From JAAYHC01 sp964483175 (lineage in GTDB: Bacteria > Bacillota > UBA5301): a DNA stretch of 47,540 nt. The position numbers and the translations under genes were made by a program. The stretch spans positions 1 through 47,540 of the forward strand of contig CAZAAT010000004.1 of NCBI GenBank assembly GCA_964483175.1, read 5' to 3'. How positions within the stretch are numbered: the stretch's first letter is position 1; each line of letters begins with the position of its first letter. The notes below the pieces were generated by a model. That model was not told the DNA's origin. It worked only from the letters and a program-made list of their open reading frames with translations, and made no database searches. Below are positions 1 through 9,004 of the stretch, in pieces.

Positions 1-71
1 TTAGTATAGATAGCTGCGAGGTTTTCTTTTGACCTACTAAACCTTTACAGGTACTAGAGTCGGTGAGAATC

Positions 72-100
72 TTGACTAGATGCCAAGTAGGGTGTATATT
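72..100 (+). promoter_or_regulatory. Sigma-A promoter of the tRNA-Thr gene
   Basis: TTGACT at 72-77 and TATATT at 95-100 are separated by 17 bases. Transcription would start near 107, about 17 bases before the tRNA. The 71 bases before it show nothing I recognise. Confidence 0.7.
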
Positions 101-123
101 AGATTACGCACAATCAGATTAAT

Positions 124-199
124 GCCGATGTAGCTCAGTAGGTAGAGCAGCTCACTCGTAATGAGCAGGTCAGCGGTTCGAATCCGCTCATCGGCTCCA
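124..199 (+). tRNA. tRNA-Thr (anticodon CGT), CCA encoded
   Basis: A full cloverleaf can be drawn by eye. The acceptor stem is GCCGATG (124-130) with CATCGGC (189-195), and the D stem is GCTC with GAGC. The anticodon stem is GCTCA with TGAGC around the loop CTCGTAA, giving anticodon CGT at 157-159. The T stem is AGCGG with CCGCT around TTCGAAT. T196 is the discriminator base and CCA is encoded at 197-199. It reads the threonine codon ACG. Confidence 0.95.
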
Positions 200-209
200 C
201 GAAAAAATT

Positions 210-246
210 AACCCCGAAGACCTTGTGGTTCTCGGGGTTTATTTTT
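210..246. terminator. Bidirectional rho-independent terminator between tRNA-Thr and phoU
   Basis: A GC-rich hairpin runs from AACCCCGA (210-217) to TCGGGGTT (232-239), with a near-complementary inner stem. It is flanked by T-rich sequence to the right and A-rich sequence to the left, so it can end the tRNA transcript on plus and the pst-phoU transcript on minus. Confidence 0.85.
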
Positions 247-253
247 GTCGTTG

Positions 254-928
254 CTACTCCTTCCACCAACCTTTGCGATGCGTGACCCGATCGCCGGTTA
301 TCATGTAGATGGTGCGTTCGGCAATATTAGTAGCATGGTCGGCAATGCGTTCCAGATAGCGGGCGACAAATAACAAGCGGATCGCTTGCGTCGTGCCGGA
401 GAAGGGGGCCTGCTCAATAATCATCTCCACTAATTCATCAAACAGCGCTGAGTATTTTTCATCGACCTGATCGTCTGCTTTAACCACCTCAATGGCCAGG
501 TCTTGGTCTTGATTGACAAAAGCATCAAGGCAACCCTTAACCATTTTGGCGGCAGCTTCAGCCATAGCGGGGATGTCTTCGAGTGGTTTGATCAGTGGCT
601 CGTTACCGTTCATAATTGTCACTTCGGCAATGTTTACGGCTTCATCGGCCATTCGCTCCAAATCGGTGACGATCTTGAGGATAGTTGTGATTTTCCGCAA
701 GTCACTTGCCAGCGGATTCTGTAGGGCGAGAAGGCTCAGGCAGCGCGCTTCGATGGCATTTTCCAGGGAGTCAATCTCTTGATCGCTGGAGATAACCTCC
801 CTGGCCAAATCCAGATCCTGATGGGCCAGTGATTTCACCGCCTTATAAATCGATTCCTCCATGAGACTGCCCATTTTGAGAATATTTAACTTTAATTCTT
901 GTATCTGTTCATCAAGGGTTAGGCGCAT
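254..928 (-). CDS. phoU: PhoU, phosphate transport/signalling regulator
   Basis: 224 residues, all-helical, with the two PhoU repeats typical of the family. PhoU is cytoplasmic and links the Pst transporter to the PhoR kinase, keeping the Pho response off when phosphate is plentiful. The frame stays open 33 codons further upstream into pstB. I start at the ATG at 928 because the protein then begins with the usual residues (MRLTLDEQIQEL) and has an SD (GAGAGGTG) about 9 bases upstream. It is the last gene of the minus-strand pst operon, 16 bases after pstB and before the bidirectional terminator. Confidence 0.95.
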   Translation of the reverse strand: MRLTLDEQIQELKLNILKMGSLMEESIYKAVKSLAHQDLDLAREVISSDQEIDSLENAIEARCLSLLALQNPLASDLRKITTILKIVTDLERMADEAVNIAEVTIMNGNEPLIKPLEDIPAMAEAAAKMVKGCLDAFVNQDQDLAIEVVKADDQVDEKYSALFDELVEMIIEQAPFSGTTQAIRLLFVARYLERIADHATNIAERTIYMITGDRVTHRKGWWKE

Positions 929-944
929 ACTAGCATTCACCTCT

Positions 945-1700
945 CTAACCGAATCTACCAGTGATATAGTCTTCTGTCTCTTGCTTTTTCGGCTGCTCAA
1001 ACAGTTCTCCGGTTTTTCCGAATTCAACGAGATTTCCGGTTAAGAAGAATGCTGTATTGTCGGAGATGCGACCAGCTTGCTGCATGTTATGGGTTACGAT
1101 AACGATGGTGTATTTATTCTTAAGCTGAAGGATTAATTCCTCGATTTTAGCGGTGGAAATCGGGTCAAGGGCTGAGGCTGGCTCATCCATTAATAAGATC
1201 TCTGAATCAACGGCCAAAACCCGAGCAATGCAAAGTCGCTGTTGTTGCCCGCCGGAGAGGCCTAAAGCCGGGCTTTTCAAGCGGTCCTTAACCTCGTCCC
1301 AGAGGGCAGCCTGTCGGAGGCTGCGTTCAACGATTTCATCTAATACATGTCGATCTTTTTGCCCGTGAATCCGGGGTCCATAAGCGATATTATCATAGAT
1401 ACTCATCGGAAAGGGATTTGGCCTTTGGAAAACCATCCCCACTTTTGCGCGCAGTTGTACGACATCAATATTAGGCTGGTAAATATCCTCTCCGTCGATT
1501 TTGACCGTTCCGGTAATTTTTACCCCGTCAATAAGATCATTCATTCGATTTAAGGTGCGTAAAAAAGTGGACTTTCCGCACCCTGAAGGCCCGATGAATG
1601 CGGTGACTTGTCGTACCGGAATGTTCATATTGATATTATATAAGGCTTGTGCCTGTCCATACCACAGGTTTAATCCAGTTACTTCAATTGCGCCTGGCAA
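945..1700 (-). CDS. pstB: PstB, phosphate ABC transporter ATP-binding subunit
   Basis: 251 residues, the usual PstB length. Walker A is GPSGCGKST (about 37-45), the signature is LSGGQQQR, and Walker B with the catalytic glutamate reads LLMDEPASALDP, followed by the switch histidine in VTHNMQQA. It powers high-affinity phosphate import through PstC and PstA at the inner face of the membrane. The start codon is TTG at 1700, with GGGGTG about 8 bases upstream. It lies between pstA and phoU in one operon. Confidence 0.97.
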   Translation of the reverse strand: MPGAIEVTGLNLWYGQAQALYNINMNIPVRQVTAFIGPSGCGKSTFLRTLNRMNDLIDGVKITGTVKIDGEDIYQPNIDVVQLRAKVGMVFQRPNPFPMSIYDNIAYGPRIHGQKDRHVLDEIVERSLRQAALWDEVKDRLKSPALGLSGGQQQRLCIARVLAVDSEILLMDEPASALDPISTAKIEELILQLKNKYTIVIVTHNMQQAGRISDNTAFFLTGNLVEFGKTGELFEQPKKQETEDYITGRFG

Positions 1701-1716
1701 TTTGGTTCACCCCAGT

Positions 1717-2550
1717 CTAATGTTTTGGCGCTAGGCGTCTAATCAGCCTAGTTGCGGTCATGTTTATCGCTAAAATAATTAAGATTAATACTACTGCAGT
1801 GGCAAAGGCCTTCTCGGTAGAGATACCTTCGACTGCTAAGATGTACAAATGAACTGAGAGGCTGCGGGCCGGATCAAGCAGACTGATCGGGGTCATGAGC
1901 GAACTACCAGCTGTTAGCAATAGAGCTGCGGTTTCGCCGACGGCTCGTCCCACCCCTAAGATGATACCGGTCAGAATTCCCGGGAGGGCTGAGGGAAGTA
2001 CGACGCGACTGATCGTCTGCGATTTTGTAGCTCCCAAGGCGAGGCTACCTTCGCGATAACTTTCCGGGACTGCTTTAATAGCTTCTTCAGCTGTACGCAC
2101 TATAGTCGGTAAAACCATTAAGGCCAGAGTGAGCCCGCCCGAAAGTACGGACCACCCCATCTTCATAGTGATAACAAAGAAGATAAAGCCAAAAAGCCCA
2201 AAGATAATCGAGGGAATCCCGGCGAGAATCTCCGTGAAAAAGCGGATCATATTGGTCAGAAAACCTTGTTTGGTGTATTCGGTTAGGTAAATCGCAGCAC
2301 CTACGCCAATTGGTGTAGCAACGAGGATCCCTACCCCGGTCAAGTACAAGGTGCTGATAGCAAAGGGAAGTATACCACCTTCACGGCCCATTCGGCGGGC
2401 GGATTCACTGAGAAAATCCCAATTAACAAAGGGCAATCCCTTAACAAAGATATAACCTAAAATAATTGCTAAGGCTCCAATGGTTAGACCGGCGAGCATC
2501 CACAAGACTGCAAGTGCTATTTTTTGCTGCGTTTTGACTGTAATTATCAA
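1717..2550 (-). CDS. pstA: PstA, phosphate ABC transporter permease
   Basis: 277 residues with six hydrophobic segments and the binding-protein-dependent permease loop (EAIKAVPESYREGSLALGAT), which docks on PstB. Together with PstC it forms the phosphate channel. I choose TTG at 2550: GGGGG lies 7 bases upstream and the codon overlaps the pstC stop (TTGA), implying translational coupling. A GTG at 2568 would add six residues but lies before that SD. Confidence 0.93.
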   Translation of the reverse strand: MIITVKTQQKIALAVLWMLAGLTIGALAIILGYIFVKGLPFVNWDFLSESARRMGREGGILPFAISTLYLTGVGILVATPIGVGAAIYLTEYTKQGFLTNMIRFFTEILAGIPSIIFGLFGFIFFVITMKMGWSVLSGGLTLALMVLPTIVRTAEEAIKAVPESYREGSLALGATKSQTISRVVLPSALPGILTGIILGVGRAVGETAALLLTAGSSLMTPISLLDPARSLSVHLYILAVEGISTEKAFATAVVLILIILAINMTATRLIRRLAPKH

Positions 2551-3404
2551 TGTTTTGCCCCCTTCCACCGAACTAGGTTGGCTAGGCCGGTCAGGACAAA
2601 GATTAGCATGAACAAGATAATCCCGGTGGCGAAGAGAGCTTGTTGGTGCAGGCCGGCCGCATAGCCCATCTCAATCGCGATATTACCGGTCAAAGTTCTT
2701 ATTGGAGCAAGGATGGAGTCAGGGACTATCGGGACATTTCCGGTGATCATGATGACGGCCATAGTTTCTCCGATCGCCCGTCCCATCCCAAGGACGACCG
2801 CGGCAATAATGCCGGACTTGGCAGCCGGTAAAATCACTTTATAGACAGTCTGCCAGTGGGTGGCTCCGAGAGCTAGAGAGGCCATTTTGTAGCTTTTTGG
2901 CACTGCTCGGATCGCATCTTCGGAGACGGTCATCACTGTTGGTAGGATCATGATTCCGAGAATCAATGAGCCTGCCAGGAGGCTAAATCCGGTTCCGCCG
3001 AAAAGCTCGCGCAACAAGGGGACCAAAATCATCAATCCGAAGAAGCCGTAGATAACCGAGGGAATTCCGGCCAGTAATTCGACCGCTGGCCGTATGATGC
3101 GCACGAGCTTCTGAGGAGCAAACTCGGCAAGCAAAATCGCACAGCCTACTCCAAATGGAACCCCGATCAGAATTGCTCCGAGGGTGAGATAGACCGAGCC
3201 TACTAACATAGGCCAGATCCCGAATTGGCCCTGCATCGGCTGCCAGATCCCGCCAAAAACAAACGAGAGTAAGCCGACTTCTCTGAGAGCCGGCAGACCT
3301 TCGCAGAAGACGAAGACTATGATTAATAGCACTGCTGCGATGGAGAAAAATGCGGTAGTTTGAAGCATAGTTTTTGCGAGAACTTCATGTCTTTGCCTAT
3401 TCAC
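2547..3404 (-). CDS. pstC: PstC, phosphate ABC transporter permease
   Basis: 285 residues, about six membrane segments, with the EAA-type loop DAIRAVPKSYKMASLALGAT. It pairs with PstA to form the membrane channel of the high-affinity phosphate importer. The start is GTG at 3404 behind a strong SD (AGGAGGG, 7-8 bases). It follows pstS by 11 bases and overlaps the start of pstA by four bases. Confidence 0.95.
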   Translation of the reverse strand: MNRQRHEVLAKTMLQTTAFFSIAAVLLIIVFVFCEGLPALREVGLLSFVFGGIWQPMQGQFGIWPMLVGSVYLTLGAILIGVPFGVGCAILLAEFAPQKLVRIIRPAVELLAGIPSVIYGFFGLMILVPLLRELFGGTGFSLLAGSLILGIMILPTVMTVSEDAIRAVPKSYKMASLALGATHWQTVYKVILPAAKSGIIAAVVLGMGRAIGETMAVIMITGNVPIVPDSILAPIRTLTGNIAIEMGYAAGLHQQALFATGIILFMLIFVLTGLANLVRWKGAKH

Positions 3405-3415
3405 CGAAAGCCCTC

Positions 3416-4249
3416 CTATTTAACGGGAACTAATCCTTCTTCGATCAGTATTTGCGTAGCTTCATCACTTTCCAGCCAGGCTAAAAATTCGGCTACAGCT
3501 CCGGTGGGTTTGGCCTTGGCCATGAGGATAAATGGGCGAGCGATTGGGTAGGTTTTGTTGCTGATGTTGTCGTTGGTGGCAGCGACTTGGTCAATTAAGA
3601 GGGTTTTAACCAGATCATCTAGTGATGCCAGGGAGACATATCCGATAGCATTAGGGTCCATGGCGACAGAGGTTTTGACCGAACCGGTTGAACCCTGGAT
3701 AATTGCATCTTCGACAAAGTTTTTCCCATTGAGTACAATCTCCTCGAATGCACTCCGGGTGCCGGAACCTGCCTCTCTGTTAATTACGTTGATTGCAGCA
3801 TCAGGGCCACCAACTTGTGACCAGTTAGAAATTTCACCGCTAAAGATTTTTTCGATTTGCTCAAGGCTTAAATCGGAAACTGTATTGGTTGGGTGGACCA
3901 CCACAGCGATGCCATCATAAGCGAGGATGAATTCCCAGAGACCTTTCTCACTCTCTTTCAATTCTCGGGAGGCCATGCCGAGTTCGGCTGTACCGGTCTG
4001 AGCAGCTTTGACACCGCTACTGGAGCCACCGCCTTGTACGTTAATCCGGATATTACGATGGGCAGCCATGTACTCTTGGGCTAGCATCTCCACGATTGGT
4101 TGAACTGAAGTCGAGCCTGCAGCTGTGAAGGCGATAAATTGGGCTTTCTTTGCGGAGTTGCTCCCTGGCGCGAAAATTGCTACCGCGCCCCATACTAACA
4201 GCAGTAGAGATAGGAATATGAGTGGCTTGTATTTTGGGGCAATTAGCAT
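3416..4249 (-). CDS. pstS: PstS, phosphate-binding protein
   Basis: 277 residues. It has the PstS core signatures AAGSTSVQP near the N-terminus, GGGSSSGVKA, and REAGSGTRSAFEE, which form the phosphate-binding site of the family. It captures phosphate outside the cell and delivers it to PstCA. The N-terminus has one hydrophobic segment (about 9-27). There is no cysteine near its end, so the usual lipobox is absent and the protein is either anchored by the uncleaved segment or released. The ATG at 4249 has GGAGG 7-8 bases upstream. It is the first gene behind the Pho box. Confidence 0.95.
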   Translation of the reverse strand: MLIAPKYKPLIFLSLLLLVWGAVAIFAPGSNSAKKAQFIAFTAAGSTSVQPIVEMLAQEYMAAHRNIRINVQGGGSSSGVKAAQTGTAELGMASRELKESEKGLWEFILAYDGIAVVVHPTNTVSDLSLEQIEKIFSGEISNWSQVGGPDAAINVINREAGSGTRSAFEEIVLNGKNFVEDAIIQGSTGSVKTSVAMDPNAIGYVSLASLDDLVKTLLIDQVAATNDNISNKTYPIARPFILMAKAKPTGAVAEFLAWLESDEATQILIEEGLVPVK

Positions 4250-4281
4250 TTAACATCCTCCAAATCTAACAGGATGCTTTT

Positions 4282-4335
4282 AGCATACAAGCCACCTGTT
4301 GCGTCAGTATTACAGGGATGTTAAATAATTGTTAA
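4282..4335 (-). promoter_or_regulatory. Pho box and promoter of pstS
   Basis: On the minus strand TTAACA (4330-4335) and TTAACA (4319-4324) are perfect direct repeats with a 5-base spacer, matching the PhoP box of Bacillus (TTAACA-like hexamers at 11-base steps). A weaker third unit (GTAATA) lies at 4308-4313. Downstream, TG-N-TATGCT at 4282-4287 is an extended -10 with no good -35, as expected for an activator-dependent promoter. The upstream half overlaps the phoR stop codon. Confidence 0.8.
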
Positions 4336-6098
4336 CTCTGGCTCGGTTGGGTAATGGGCAGGGTAATCAGAAACGTAGTGCCTTGTTGCAATCGGCTATC
4401 TACGCTGATTTGGCCGTGGTGGCGTTCGATGATGTGCTTGACGATAGCCAAACCAAGGCCGGTGCCGCCGGCTTGGCGTGATCGTGCCTTCTCAACCCGA
4501 TAAAAACGTTCAAATATGCGGGGTAGATCCTTGGCTGGGATACCGGGGCCGGTATCAGAGACCGTAATTATGACCTTGGTTGCCTCAAACCGGCCGGCTA
4601 TGCTGACCCCGCCCATAGCAGGGGTGTATTTAACCGCGTTTTCCAACAGATTCAAGAAAACCTGGGCCATCATATCTGAGTCGGCCTCTATTAAGGGAAA
4701 GTCAGGTCCGAAATCTAGGTTTACCTTTATTCCCTTTGCTTCAATCAAGTGGTTTAAAATTTGCATAACCCCTGAAACAGTTTGCTTGAGGTCAACTTGT
4801 TGTAAATGAAGGCGCGTTGCAGGCGATTCGAGCCGGGAAAGGTTAAGGATATCGTTGATTAACCGGGAAAGACGGTCGGCTTCTGACAAAATGATGCCCA
4901 AGAAGCGTTGCTGTGTTTCTAGGTCAAGTTCCTCTTCCAGCAGGGTCTCGGTAAATCCTCTAATTGAAGTAAGCGGGGTTTTTAATTCATGGGAGACGTT
5001 GCTGACAAATTCTGTGCGCAGTTGCTCGAGTTTGCGCAAAGTAGTGATGTCATGGATGGTAGCAACAGCTCCCTGAACAACCCCGGCACCATCGTATACC
5101 GGTGTGACTTGGACGGATACTATTAGCTCGCGTGGGGTAAACAGGCGCAACTCCTGATGGCTGGGCTCTGCCTCAGAGAGAGCCCGATGAAAAGCATTAG
5201 CAAGGTCATAATTTCGGATAACTTCTAAAAAGCTTCGGTTGAGCGCAGCCTCCTGGCTGACTTGGAAGGTCTCCTCGGCAGCGGGATTAATTAAGGTAAC
5301 CTTGCCTTCGTGATCGCAGAAGATTACACCATCGATCATGCTGACTACAATGGCTTCGATGCGTTGCCGTTCTGAGCTGAGTTTGGTCATGAGCTTACTT
5401 AGGTCAACAGCCATCTTGTTAAAGGACTTGGTCAGTTCTTGAAGCTCTTCGGCACCAGTGACTTTTAATGGCTGGCCAAACTCACCGGCAGCAACTTTCT
5501 TGGCTGCTGAGCTGATTGCCTGTACGGGTTGGATTATGGAGCGCAGATACCAAAAAAGAATCGCTCCGGTTATAACGGCTACAACCAAGGTGATCAATAG
5601 GTTTTGTCGGGTGATCTCATTCTTTAGTTTGCCGACGGTTTGGAGCGGATAGGAGACGCGAATAAAACCTTCGGTAGACCCGAACTCGATGATTTTGGCG
5701 ATGTATTTAGTATTCAGTCCGGTAGTTGTGCTATACCGACTGCTTTGACCGACACCTTCGCTGGCTGCTTGGCGAATTTCCGGCCTGTTTAGATGACTAG
5801 CCATTGTGGCCGGGTCTTCGTCGGTGTCGGCTAAGACTTCACCATTAGCGCCAATAATGGTAAATCTTGCTCCCGTAGCGTTTTTAAACTTGGCAACAGT
5901 TATTTGCAAGGGTTTGTCCGATTGAGAGATGGCCAACTCCAGTAGTTTAGCATGGGCCAACATTTCAGTTGAGATCTCTCTTTCTAGGTAATCGGCGGAT
6001 GAGTTAAGGTTGTTGACGGTTATTACAGTGACCGCTAAGATAAGTAGCGCAAAATAGACGGAAAATAGTTTTTGGTGGAGGGTGCGAAAAAAAGGCAC
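4332..6098 (-). CDS. phoR: PhoR-type membrane sensor histidine kinase
   Basis: 588 residues. There are two membrane segments (about 13-29 and 166-184) around an extracytoplasmic sensor domain, then HAMP (about 185-240), PAS (about 245-350), HisKA with phosphoacceptor H370 in NVSHELKTPL, and a HATPase domain with N box NLLENAVKYTP, G1 DTGPGIP and G2 GGTGLGL. This is the PhoR architecture of Firmicutes. It phosphorylates PhoP when phosphate is short. The start is GTG at 6098, directly after the phoP stop, with GGGAGG 8 bases upstream. Confidence 0.93.
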   Translation of the reverse strand: MPFFRTLHQKLFSVYFALLILAVTVITVNNLNSSADYLEREISTEMLAHAKLLELAISQSDKPLQITVAKFKNATGARFTIIGANGEVLADTDEDPATMASHLNRPEIRQAASEGVGQSSRYSTTTGLNTKYIAKIIEFGSTEGFIRVSYPLQTVGKLKNEITRQNLLITLVVAVITGAILFWYLRSIIQPVQAISSAAKKVAAGEFGQPLKVTGAEELQELTKSFNKMAVDLSKLMTKLSSERQRIEAIVVSMIDGVIFCDHEGKVTLINPAAEETFQVSQEAALNRSFLEVIRNYDLANAFHRALSEAEPSHQELRLFTPRELIVSVQVTPVYDGAGVVQGAVATIHDITTLRKLEQLRTEFVSNVSHELKTPLTSIRGFTETLLEEELDLETQQRFLGIILSEADRLSRLINDILNLSRLESPATRLHLQQVDLKQTVSGVMQILNHLIEAKGIKVNLDFGPDFPLIEADSDMMAQVFLNLLENAVKYTPAMGGVSIAGRFEATKVIITVSDTGPGIPAKDLPRIFERFYRVEKARSRQAGGTGLGLAIVKHIIERHHGQISVDSRLQQGTTFLITLPITQPSQS

Positions 6099-6803
6099 TT
6101 ATGGATCCTCCCGAAAACGGTATCCGACACCATGAACGGTTTCGATTAGGTTGGGGTTTTTCAATTTAGCCCGTAGGCGACGGATGTGTACATCAACCGT
6201 TCTGGTATCCCCGAAGTAATCATATCCCCACACCGTTTCAACAAGGGATTCACGATCAAAGACATGACCAGGATTACTAGCCAATACATGTAATAGTGCG
6301 AATTCTTTACGCGTCAACTCTAGCTCTACACCATCTTGGTAGGCTTTGAACTTGCCTACGTTAATTCGCAAGGAGCCGGTTGTCAATTCTTCTCCGCTAT
6401 TACCGGCAAGATCTGCAGTTGATGGGCTGGAGCGGCGCAAGACCGCTTTAATCCGGGCAACTAGTTCTCTAGTGCCAAAGGGCTTAGTGATGTAGTCATC
6501 GGCGCCAATTTCCAGACCGAGAACCTTATCGATCTCCTCCTGTTTTGCGGTGAGTATTATTATCGGTAGGTCTGGGCTGTCTGCACGAAGGCGTCGGCAA
6601 ATTTCAAAACCATCGAGACCGGGCAACATTAGATCTAGTAAGACCAGATCGGGCTGGCGAGTATTGACAAGATCGAGAGCGGTTGGCCCATCACCGGCGC
6701 TAATTACAGCATACCCTTGTTTTTCGAGGTGAAACCGGATCAGCTCTACAATTGAGGGCTCATCATCGACAATCAGAATTAGTGGTTTTGAACCTGGCAC
6801 CAA
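6099..6803 (-). CDS. phoP: PhoP-type response regulator (OmpR family)
   Basis: 234 residues. The receiver domain has the acidic pair DD at 13-14, phosphoacceptor D57 in LVLLDLMLPG, and the conserved lysine in ILTAK. A winged-helix DNA-binding domain follows (about 135-232, ending VETVHGVGYRF). It should bind the TTAACA repeats before pstS. The start is TTG at 6803, or GTG at 6800; the SD (GGAAG) is modest. It abuts phoR and lies 15 bases after the upstream kinase gene. Confidence 0.93.
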   Translation of the reverse strand: MVPGSKPLILIVDDEPSIVELIRFHLEKQGYAVISAGDGPTALDLVNTRQPDLVLLDLMLPGLDGFEICRRLRADSPDLPIIILTAKQEEIDKVLGLEIGADDYITKPFGTRELVARIKAVLRRSSPSTADLAGNSGEELTTGSLRINVGKFKAYQDGVELELTRKEFALLHVLASNPGHVFDRESLVETVWGYDYFGDTRTVDVHIRRLRAKLKNPNLIETVHGVGYRFREDP

Positions 6804-6818
6804 TAGGGTTCACACTTC

Positions 6819-8738
6819 CTAAATTCTTAATCCCATTTTGCCTAATTCGACATGGACCTGGGTTCCCCTACCCGGCTCCGATTCGAGCCAAACCTTGCCG
6901 CCGTGGATTTCGGAGACAATTTGCTTGGTAATGGTCAAGCCAAGGTCGGTGCCTCTGTCGCCTTTGGTAGTGTAAAATGGTTTAAACATATTTTCCATTT
7001 GTTGCGCATTCATGCCGGGGCCGGTGTCGGCGATAATAAGTTTTTGAATGGTATCGTATGGGCTGTCTAAAATGGTAATAGTAAGAGTTCCGCCTTGATC
7101 CATTACCTCTAGAGCGTTGTTTACAATATTAAGGAGCGCTTGTTCGAGTAATTTGGCGTTGCCTTTAATGGGTGATAGCTTATCTTGCGCATAGTTTTTG
7201 ATGATAGTGATGCCGAACCGGAGAATGTTGGCTTTTTCAAGATCCAAGACTTTATCTACGATTTTGGCTAAGTTTTCCGCTTGAAAAGCTGTCTGGCTAG
7301 GTTTGGCGAGGAAGAGAATGTTGGAGACAAAATCATTTATTTTATCGATTTCGCTAATGATTTGCGTTAAGATCGCATCTTTATCTGACTCATTAAGGTG
7401 CAGAGCTAATTGTGCCGAGGCACGGATCGCCGCCAGTGGATTGCGAAGTTCATGGATGGTCTGAGCGGCTAGTTCTCCCACGGTGGATGAGCGCTCAGAG
7501 CCGACCGGTAGTTGATTTTTGGTAATGTCTTTTCTGATGCCAACAACCCCGACAAGGTTGGTACCCCGATCTTTAAGCAACCGGATATCTATCTGGAGGG
7601 TACGGGTGCCATCCTGGGTTTGATAGATTCGGGTAATGGCATCTTGCTTACTTTCGAGGGCTTGGATTAACAACGAGTTGTGCTCCCCTCCCGGCTGATA
7701 TTTCTGACCATTAAAGACAACATCAAGATAATGTCGGCCTAACTCTTCGGGTGGAAAACGATTGCCGAAGACTATCCGGCCGGCTTGATCCAAAATCACA
7801 ACATCTTCAGCCAAATGAGCCAAGGCCTGGCGGGATGTCATCCCTTGCCGCTGGGTAAAAGTTGGATCATCGAAAAAGATCATTACTCCAATAGGCGTAT
7901 TATTAATGGTATCAATAAGCGGTTGGCAGAAGATAGTGATGGGGGCGTGAATCTCTGAGACAGACGGAGAAATCTCAGTGCAACAGGTGGTGCGGGTTGT
8001 CAGGCATTCATCGATCTGTGCTAATAATAATTTTTCTAGTTCGGAACGGTTAGCATCGAGAAATTCTCCTTTTGCGCAGGAAATAAGAGCTTGCACAGGG
8101 GTACTTAGCTCGATCACTCGTCCATGAACCCCAATAATAGCGATTCCTAATTGGGAGGTCTGGTTTTCACTGTTAGCCGCGACCAAGCGCATATTTTCCT
8201 CTAAGAGCATGCTCTTGGCCATGGTTCGCGCAGTTTGGTCCGTATCGATATATTTATTAATCTCGGTGATCTGGGTGTCAATCCAGTCAAGGAGGTTGTG
8301 GTCATAGGTGTCAGATTTCCCGGCAAGCATGATTGCTCCTACTAAACCAAGGTCAGCACGAATAACCGGATAGCCAATGGTAAAACATTCTTTAAGTTGA
8401 GGATGGGTATGCTCATTGCCCTTCACTACAACGGGCTTTTTGGCGATAATTGAGTTTCCCAGGCCATTAGGACCAATTATCCTGTTTGACCAAGTACTTT
8501 CTTTAGCTAGTAGTGAGGCAATCGGGCAGCATTCGGGGTGAAATAAAACGGATGTAATCCGTCCGACTTCATCGGCTAAGGCAATAGTTAGATCTTGTCG
8601 GCCGATCGGATACTGTTTGCGCAAGACTGTTCGGGCAGCAATTCGAAATTGCAGTTCATAATTTGCGTCGATTAAAGGGAAGGGGAAACCATTCTGGGGG
8701 TATTCCCCGGAAACGGGCGTAAAGTTTTCTCTTTTCAT
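6819..8738 (-). CDS. Cytosolic GAF/PAS sensor histidine kinase beside phoPR
   Basis: 639 residues with no membrane segment. The N-terminal sensor (about 35-145) resembles the GAF domain of AcoR-type regulators (GPNGLGNSI...KGNEHTHPQLKE). PAS-like segments follow (about 200-410), then HisKA with its histidine near 429 in TIHELRNPLAAIRA, and a HATPase domain with N box NIVNNALEVM, G1 DTGPGM and F box FKPFYTTK. The G2 box reads GTDLGL rather than GTGLGL. It ends 15 bases before phoP, so it is probably co-transcribed. I start at the ATG at 8738 behind GGAGGT; a TTG at 8753 is possible but overlaps that SD. The signal is unknown. Confidence 0.85.
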   Translation of the reverse strand: MKRENFTPVSGEYPQNGFPFPLIDANYELQFRIAARTVLRKQYPIGRQDLTIALADEVGRITSVLFHPECCPIASLLAKESTWSNRIIGPNGLGNSIIAKKPVVVKGNEHTHPQLKECFTIGYPVIRADLGLVGAIMLAGKSDTYDHNLLDWIDTQITEINKYIDTDQTARTMAKSMLLEENMRLVAANSENQTSQLGIAIIGVHGRVIELSTPVQALISCAKGEFLDANRSELEKLLLAQIDECLTTRTTCCTEISPSVSEIHAPITIFCQPLIDTINNTPIGVMIFFDDPTFTQRQGMTSRQALAHLAEDVVILDQAGRIVFGNRFPPEELGRHYLDVVFNGQKYQPGGEHNSLLIQALESKQDAITRIYQTQDGTRTLQIDIRLLKDRGTNLVGVVGIRKDITKNQLPVGSERSSTVGELAAQTIHELRNPLAAIRASAQLALHLNESDKDAILTQIISEIDKINDFVSNILFLAKPSQTAFQAENLAKIVDKVLDLEKANILRFGITIIKNYAQDKLSPIKGNAKLLEQALLNIVNNALEVMDQGGTLTITILDSPYDTIQKLIIADTGPGMNAQQMENMFKPFYTTKGDRGTDLGLTITKQIVSEIHGGKVWLESEPGRGTQVHVELGKMGLRI

Positions 8739-8920
8739 ATCTACCTCCGCCAAGCTGTCTTATCTGATAAATTTGGCATGAGATGGGCTGTTACCTTTAA
8801 ATATGGAAAAGATTGGAGTAAAAATAGCTTCGTATAGTCCAAATACATTGTAACAAGAAGGAAAGACACGTATTGCCATGGAGTTAGCTGCGAGCTTGCC
8901 ACCGCTTACCCCTGCCTTAG

Positions 8921-8950
8921 TTGACAGCACTTGCGGCTAATCGCTATAAT
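8921..8950 (+). promoter_or_regulatory. Sigma-A promoter of the 54-residue orphan gene
   Basis: A perfect TTGACA (8921-8926) and a perfect TATAAT (8945-8950) with an 18-base spacer. Transcription would start near 8957. The rest of 8739-8920 holds no gene I can support; the promoter of the minus-strand kinase operon must lie there but no clear consensus is visible. Confidence 0.85.
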
Positions 8951-9004
8951 AATTAAGTATATTTTTGTACTAATATACCAGCGTAGATTGTAGGTGAAAC
9001 ATTC

